From NCBI GenBank assembly GCA_963753245.1, contig CAVWBK010000005.1, positions 124,001-188,000 of the forward strand: a stretch of DNA of 64,000 bases. Direction: 5' to 3'. Under the pieces are notes generated by a model. It was not told where the DNA came from, ran no database searches, and was given only the letters and a program-made list of their open reading frames with translations. The translations under genes and the position numbers were made by a program. Numbering within the stretch: position 1 is the stretch's first letter; each line of letters starts with the position of its first letter. The stretch is from VRUE01 sp963753245. Its GTDB lineage: Bacteria; Actinomycetota; Thermoleophilia; Solirubrobacterales; 70-9. Shown piece by piece: positions 59,362 through 64,000 of the stretch.

Positions 59362-61038
59362 ATGGAGATCAAGCCCGACGAGATCGCATCGATCCTTCGC
59401 GAGCGCATCGAGGGGATGGACACCGCCAGCGCCGAGCTCTCGGAGGTCGGCACGGTGCTGTCCGTCGCCGACGGGATCGCCCGCGTGCACGGCCTCGACA
59501 ACTGCATGGCGCTGGAGATGCTCGACCTCCCGCACGGGGTCACCGGTCTTGCCCTAAACCTCGAGGCCGACAACGTCGGCATCGTGCTCTTCGGTGAGTG
59601 GGAGAAAATCGTTGAGGGGGACACGGTCAAACGGACCGGTCACCTGCTGCGCATTCCGGTCGGCGAGGAGCTCTTGGGCCGGGTCGTCGACCCGCTCGGG
59701 CGCCCGCTTGATGGCAAGGGGGACGTCGGCACAACCCAGACCCGCCCGGCCGAGTTCAAAGCTCCCGGCGTGGTCGAGCGCCAGCCGGTCACCGAACCCG
59801 TGCAGACCGGCCTGATGTCGATCGACGGAATGATCCCGATCGGCCGCGGACAGCGAGAGCTGATCATCGGCGATCGCCAGACCGGCAAGACCGCGATCGC
59901 GATCGACACGATCATCAACAACAAGGACAAGGACCTGATCTGCATCTACGTCGCGATCGGGCAGCGGATGTCGACCGTCGTGCAGCTCAAGGAGGTGCTC
60001 GAGGAGAACGGCGCGATGGAGAACACGATCATCGTCGCCGCTCCCGCCGATGAGGCCGCTCCGATCAAGTTCATCGCTCCCTACGCGGGCTGCGCGATGG
60101 GCGAGCACTTTCTCTACGACGGTAAGGCCGCCCTATGCGTCTATGACGATCTGACCAAACACGCCTACGCCTATCGCCAGATGTCGCTGCTGCTGCGCCG
60201 CCCGCCGGGCCGCGAGGCCTACCCGGGTGACGTCTTCTATCTGCACTCGCGCCTGCTCGAGCGGGCGGTGAAATTGAACGATGAGCTGAAGGGCGGTTCG
60301 CTGACCGCCCTGCCGATCATCGAGACCCAGGCCTCCGATGTCTCCGCCTACATCCCGACCAACGTGATCTCGATCACCGACGGCCAGATATTCCTCGAGT
60401 CCGACCTCTTCAACTCAGGCGTGCGGCCGGCGATCAACGTCGGCATCTCGGTCTCGCGGGTGGGCGGTAACGCGCAGACCAAGGCGATGAAGAAGGTCGC
60501 CGGAAAACTGCGTCTTGACCTCTCTCAGTACCGCGACCTCGAGGCCTTCGCCCAGTTTGGCTCAGAGCTCGATCCCGAGACGCAGAAATCGCTGAACCGC
60601 GGCGAACGGCTGGTCGAGCTGCTCAAGCAAAAAGAGCGCGAACCGCTGGAGATGGCCGACCAGGTGGCCGCGATCTACTCGGGAACCGGCGGCTTCCTCG
60701 ATCGGATCAAGGTCGAGCGGGTCGGAGAGTTCCTGCGTGATCTGCGCATCCGCCTGCGCTCCGAGAAGGGCGAGCTGCTGGACCGGATCGCCGAGACGGG
60801 CAAGCTCGAGGGGGCCGACGAGGAGGAGCTCGGCGCGGCGATCAAGGATTTTGTCGACGATTTCGGCGCCGATTTCGACGAGCACGGCGACCCGCTGGAG
60901 GCCGGCGAGTCCGACCGGATCAAATCGGTAGGCGAGCGCGCCAAGCCGAGTCGGAGCGAGGGGGCCGAGACCCAGGAGGACGGCGAGCAGGAGGCCGAGA
61001 ACGAGAACGAGGAGGAGAAGGAGGCCACGCCCGCCTGA
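59362..61038 (+). CDS. atpA: F0F1 ATP synthase subunit alpha with acidic C-terminal tail
   Basis: 558 residues. Walker A GDRQTGKT (170-177), PAINVGISVSRVGGNAQTKA (alpha signature) and the normal C-terminal helical domain. Residues 514-558 form a tail ending ENENEEEKEATPA, rich in Glu, Gln and Ser. Bacterial alpha subunits usually end near residue 505-515; the M. tuberculosis protein also has a C-terminal extension of this size, which restrains ATP hydrolysis, but with different composition. Function of this tail is therefore inferred by analogy only. Confidence 0.97.
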   Translation: MEIKPDEIASILRERIEGMDTASAELSEVGTVLSVADGIARVHGLDNCMALEMLDLPHGVTGLALNLEADNVGIVLFGEWEKIVEGDTVKRTGHLLRIPVGEELLGRVVDPLGRPLDGKGDVGTTQTRPAEFKAPGVVERQPVTEPVQTGLMSIDGMIPIGRGQRELIIGDRQTGKTAIAIDTIINNKDKDLICIYVAIGQRMSTVVQLKEVLEENGAMENTIIVAAPADEAAPIKFIAPYAGCAMGEHFLYDGKAALCVYDDLTKHAYAYRQMSLLLRRPPGREAYPGDVFYLHSRLLERAVKLNDELKGGSLTALPIIETQASDVSAYIPTNVISITDGQIFLESDLFNSGVRPAINVGISVSRVGGNAQTKAMKKVAGKLRLDLSQYRDLEAFAQFGSELDPETQKSLNRGERLVELLKQKEREPLEMADQVAAIYSGTGGFLDRIKVERVGEFLRDLRIRLRSEKGELLDRIAETGKLEGADEEELGAAIKDFVDDFGADFDEHGDPLEAGESDRIKSVGERAKPSRSEGAETQEDGEQEAENENEEEKEATPA

Positions 61039-61059
61039 GCGGCTCGCGTCTCCTAGCCA

Positions 61060-61980
61060 ATGGCCTCACAAAAGGACGTAAAAAGCCGCATCTCCTCGAT
61101 CAAGAACATCAACAAGATCACGCGGGCGATGGAGATGGTCGCGGCGGCACGCCTGCGCCGCGCGGAGGAGAGGATCGCGGCCCTGCGCCCCTACGCGCAG
61201 GGGATGCGAAAGCTGACCCGCCGCGCGGCCGAACAGGCGGGCGGCGTGCCGCGCGTGCCGGTGCTCGAGGAGCGCGAGAACGTCAAGCGGGTCGGTGTCT
61301 TGCTGGTCACCGGTGACCGTGGCCTGGCCGGCGCCTTCAACACGAACATCATCCGCGATGGGATGAGGCTCGCCACCGAGCTGCGTGGGGAGGGTGCTGA
61401 GCCCTCCTATGCCGCGGTCGGCCGCAAGGGCGTCTCGGCCCTCAATTTTCGCAAACAGAAGTTGCGCTCCTCCTACATCGGTTTCACCGACCGTCCGGCC
61501 TTCGCCAACGCGCGCGAGATCGGCGAGGAGATGACCGCCGCCTACGTCGACGGTGAGCTCGATCGGGTCGAGCTGATCTACAACCGTTATGTCTCGCCGC
61601 TGACCCAGCACGTCTGGCGCCAGACGCTCTTGCCCCTGCAGCAGGCCGACGTGATCGGCGAGGGGGCCGGCGAGGAGGAAGAGGAGAGCGAGGAGACCGA
61701 GATCGAGAAGGCCCACAGCCGCTCGAGCTGGGCCTATGAGCCCGAAGCCGAAGAGCTGCTCGCCGGGTTGATACCCGAGTACGTGAACATCTCGGTCTAC
61801 CGGGCGCTGCTCGAGTCGGCGGCCTCCGAGCTGGGGGCGCGGATGACGGCGATGCGAAACGCCGCCGAGAACGCCGAGACGATGATGGAAGACCTGACCC
61901 TGGAGATGAACCGAGCCCGGCAGGCGGAGATCACGCAGGAGATCCTCGAGGTCGTTTCGGGCGCCGAGGCGCTCGGATAG
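61060..61980 (+). CDS. atpG: F0F1 ATP synthase subunit gamma with acidic insertion
   Basis: 306 residues. N-terminal rotor helix KSRISSIKNINKITRAMEMV and C-terminal helix EMNRARQAEITQEILEVVSG are standard. An insertion of ~15-20 residues, GEGAGEEEEESEETEIEK, lies at about 200-217, between LLPLQQADVI and the conserved SSWAYEPEAEELL. Most bacterial gamma subunits have a short loop there; mycobacterial gamma has an unrelated extra loop reported to affect hydrolysis. Confidence 0.95.
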   Translation: MASQKDVKSRISSIKNINKITRAMEMVAAARLRRAEERIAALRPYAQGMRKLTRRAAEQAGGVPRVPVLEERENVKRVGVLLVTGDRGLAGAFNTNIIRDGMRLATELRGEGAEPSYAAVGRKGVSALNFRKQKLRSSYIGFTDRPAFANAREIGEEMTAAYVDGELDRVELIYNRYVSPLTQHVWRQTLLPLQQADVIGEGAGEEEEESEETEIEKAHSRSSWAYEPEAEELLAGLIPEYVNISVYRALLESAASELGARMTAMRNAAENAETMMEDLTLEMNRARQAEITQEILEVVSGAEALG

Positions 61981-62013
61981 AGAACTTGGACAGAGATTCG
62001 AGAAAAGGAACCC

Positions 62014-63435
62014 ATGGCTGAGAGCAATGCAACCAACGTAGGGCAGGTCGAGCAGGTGACGGGCGTCGTCGTCGACGCGGTATTTCCCGAGAAGCTGCCC
62101 GAGATCTACTCGGCGGTGAAGATCGAGATGGCCGGCGATGAAGATCGCCAGGCCAGCGAACTCGTCTGCGAGGTGCAGCAGCATCTTGGCGATAACCGGG
62201 TGCGCACGGTGGCGATGGATGCGACCGATGGTCTGCAGCGCGGCGACAAGGTGATCGACACCGGCGGACCGATCTCGGTCCCGGTCGGGGATGTGACCCT
62301 GGGCCGGATCTTCAACCTGCTCGGCGAGCCGATCGACAACGGCGCGCCGATTGAGGAGGGTGAGCGCTGGCCGATCCACCGCTCTGCGCCGCGGGCCTCA
62401 GACCTCGCTCCAACCCAGGAGATCCTCGAGACCGGGATCAAGGTGATCGACCTGCTCGCGCCCTACGCGAAGGGCGGCAAGGTCGGCCTCTTCGGCGGAG
62501 CCGGAGTCGGCAAGACGGTGCTGATCCAGGAGCTGATCCGTTCGATCGCCGAGGAGCACGAAGGGCTCTCGGCCTTCTGCGGCGTCGGCGAGCGCTCACG
62601 CGAGGGAAATGACCTCTGGCTCGAGATGAAAGAGTCGGGCGTGATCGATAAAACAATGCTCGTCTTCGGTCAGATGAATGAGCCGCCCGGGGCGCGCCTG
62701 CGGGTCGCCCTCTCCGGCCTGACGATGGCCGAGTACTACCGCGAGCAGGGCGGCCAGGACGTGCTGCTGTTCATCGACAACATCTTCCGGTTTGTGCAGG
62801 CCGGCTCAGAGGTCTCCGCGCTCCTCGGCCGCATGCCCTCCGCGGTCGGCTACCAGCCGACGCTGGAGACCGAGATGGGCGAACTGCAGGAGCGGATCAC
62901 CTCGACCGAGCGCGGCTCGGTGACCTCGATCCAGGCTGTCTACGTGCCTGCCGATGACTTCACCGACCCTGCACCGGCCTCGGTCTTCGCCCACCTCAAC
63001 GCGACGACGGCGCTCTCGCGATCGATCTCTGAGAAAGGGATCTATCCGGCCGTCGACCCGCTTGACTCGACCTCGACGATCCTCAAGCCCGACGTCGTCG
63101 GCGAGGAGCACTACCGCACGGCGACCGAGGTCCAGGAGGTGCTGCAGCGCTACAAGGAGCTGCAGGACATCATCGCCATCCTCGGCATCGACGAGCTCTC
63201 TGATGAAGACAAGCAGACGGTCTCGCGGGCCCGCAAGATCGAGCGCTTCCTCTCCCAGCCGTTCTTCGTCGCCGAGCAGTTCACCGGCCGCAGCGGCGAG
63301 TACGTACCGGTCGCCGAGACCGTGCGTGGCTTTCGCGAGATCCTCGACGGCGAGCACGACGAGCTCTCCGAGGGTGCCTTCTACATGCAGGGCTCGATAG
63401 ACCAGGTAACCGAGAACGCCAAAGCGGCCGCCTAG
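62014..63435 (+). CDS. atpD: F0F1 ATP synthase subunit beta
   Basis: 473 residues. Walker A GGAGVGKT (161-168), VGERSREGNDLWLEMKESGV, VLLFIDNIFRFVQAGSEVSA (Walker B), the DELSEED-like loop (IDELSDED) and SEKGIYPAVDPLDSTSTIL. All catalytic residues expected of an active beta subunit are seen. It carries the active catalytic sites. Confidence 0.98.
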   Translation: MAESNATNVGQVEQVTGVVVDAVFPEKLPEIYSAVKIEMAGDEDRQASELVCEVQQHLGDNRVRTVAMDATDGLQRGDKVIDTGGPISVPVGDVTLGRIFNLLGEPIDNGAPIEEGERWPIHRSAPRASDLAPTQEILETGIKVIDLLAPYAKGGKVGLFGGAGVGKTVLIQELIRSIAEEHEGLSAFCGVGERSREGNDLWLEMKESGVIDKTMLVFGQMNEPPGARLRVALSGLTMAEYYREQGGQDVLLFIDNIFRFVQAGSEVSALLGRMPSAVGYQPTLETEMGELQERITSTERGSVTSIQAVYVPADDFTDPAPASVFAHLNATTALSRSISEKGIYPAVDPLDSTSTILKPDVVGEEHYRTATEVQEVLQRYKELQDIIAILGIDELSDEDKQTVSRARKIERFLSQPFFVAEQFTGRSGEYVPVAETVRGFREILDGEHDELSEGAFYMQGSIDQVTENAKAAA

Positions 63436-63444
63436 GAGTTTGGG

Positions 63445-63858
63445 TTGGCCGGCGAGAGCACCTTTGCGGTCGAGGTCCTTAGCCCCGAGGGCGAGGTCTT
63501 CAGCGGCGAGGTCCACCAGGTTTCGACCCGGACCGCGGTCGGTGAGATCGGGATCCTCGCCAATCACGCGCCGCTGCTCGCCCAGCTGCGCCCGGCCGAG
63601 CTGCGCCTGCACATCGACGAATCCCAGACCAAGCGCTACGCGCAGGCCCACGGCTGGCTGCAGGTCTTCGGCAACCATGCGCGATTGCTGGTCGAGGAGG
63701 CAATCGCCCCCGAGAACCTCGACCTCGCCGCGCTCAAAGAGCAGCTCGCCGATGCCAACCAGCGTCTCAGCGAGGCCGACGAGGCGAGCGCCAGCCAGCG
63801 GCGGGCGCTGAAGGACCGTGATCGCGCGGAAGCGTTTATCGCTATCGCCGAGGGATGA
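63445..63858 (+). CDS. atpC: F0F1 ATP synthase subunit epsilon
   Basis: 137 residues, TTG start with TAGGAG upstream. N-terminal beta-sandwich: FAVEVLSPEGEVFSGEVHQV, STRTAVGEIGILANHAPLLA, and VFGNHARLLVEEAIAP. The C-terminal helix is ~45 residues (LAALKEQLADANQRLSEADE...) and of normal length, so it could contact alpha/beta. Last gene of atpBEFHAGDC. Confidence 0.93.
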   Translation: MAGESTFAVEVLSPEGEVFSGEVHQVSTRTAVGEIGILANHAPLLAQLRPAELRLHIDESQTKRYAQAHGWLQVFGNHARLLVEEAIAPENLDLAALKEQLADANQRLSEADEASASQRRALKDRDRAEAFIAIAEG

Positions 63859-64000
63859 GGGGCCGAGCCGATGCCAAGCTCGGGGACCTGAGTCGCTCAG
63901 ACCGAGGGCCTCTGCGGGCCGGGGGCGCCGCCCTGCGGCGGGCGGCCGCACGTCCTGCGCGCCTCGATCGGGTCTACCTCTCGACCCGCCGCCGACTGGC
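63855..64000 (+). CDS. Possible start of the next gene (truncated by window end)
   Basis: ATG at 63855 overlaps the atpC stop, as at many junctions here, and the frame stays open for 48 codons to the right edge. The visible protein is very Arg/Ala-rich (LRAGGAALRRAAARPARLDR), so its coding nature is uncertain, and no family is recognisable. Confidence 0.35.
   Translation, partial: MRGRADAKLGDLSRSDRGPLRAGGAALRRAAARPARLDRVYLSTRRRL

Noticed and set aside
61066..63951. Long minus-strand frames across atpG, atpD and atpC
   Set aside because: They lie antisense to unambiguous ATP synthase genes.
1..64000. CRISPR arrays, tRNA or rRNA genes
   Set aside because: No regularly spaced direct repeats, and no cloverleaf-like stretch with the expected conserved TTC arm in any of the intergenic regions I read.

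Overview
The window is very GC-rich, gene-dense chromosomal DNA (about 60 protein genes, short or overlapping junctions, strong G/C third-position bias). I saw no CRISPR array, insertion sequence, prophage, rRNA or tRNA. Gene content points to an actinobacterium, most likely class Thermoleophilia (Solirubrobacterales-like); this is inference, not a database result. The reasons are an rpmE-prfA-prmC-sua5-wecA-atp gene order as in Mycobacterium, a BagA/BagB-type ATPase pair, a methyltransferase/GH57/GT4 trio like Rv3030-Rv3032, a DipZ homologue, and a split methylmalonyl-CoA mutase. Unlike Mycobacterium, ATP synthase subunits b and delta are separate proteins.

Layout. 1-4.8 kb: type IV pilus genes on the minus strand (three prepilin-like minor pilins, then pilM running off the left edge), divergent from an HxlR regulator. 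5-15.2 kb: an unrecognised 566-aa protein, the BagA/B-like ATPases, then a plus-strand unit of ParA-like ATPase, FtsZ with a long disordered N-terminus, a gamma-glutamyltransferase-family enzyme and a class III adenylate cyclase, closed by a convergent methyltransferase. 15.2-20.4 kb: a secreted YWTD-like propeller, then the methyltransferase-GH57-GT4 trio and a small TTG-start gene. 20.4-21.0 kb is poorly coding. 21-25.4 kb: DrrAB-like exporter with divergent MarR, a hexapeptide acyltransferase, meaB and a PRC-barrel protein. 25.5-31.3 kb: dipZ, acyl-CoA dehydrogenase, aldehyde dehydrogenase, HxlR regulator, thioesterase. 31.3-40.6 kb: leucyl aminopeptidase, thiolase, HAD phosphatase, split methylmalonyl-CoA mutase, etfBA and ETF-quinone oxidoreductase. 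40.7-49 kb: a membrane transporter, a sugar cluster (aminotransferase, epimerase-GT28 fusion, polysaccharide deacetylase), a TetR/hydrolase divergent pair and a membrane GGDEF protein. 49-64 kb: rpmE, DUF1385, prfA, prmC, tsaC, glyA, a DUF354 protein, wecA, an AtpI-like protein and atpBEFHAGDC.

How the genes fit together. Acyl-CoA dehydrogenase, thiolase, ETF and ETF-QO, methylmalonyl-CoA mutase and MeaB describe catabolism of fatty or branched-chain acids with electron delivery to quinone; the ATP synthase at the right end uses the resulting proton gradient. The glycan clusters (16.8-20.1 kb and 41.7-45.7 kb) and wecA suggest unusual polysaccharides or glycolipids. Several regulator/promoter regions contain clear inverted repeats that I propose as operators.

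Most unusual items: the parA-ftsZ unit with a duplicated APRYGRE motif in FtsZ's N-terminal extension; the epimerase-GT28-membrane fusion; the Rv3030-3032-like trio; an ETF-QO lacking one of four cluster cysteines; and acidic additions to ATP synthase alpha and gamma.
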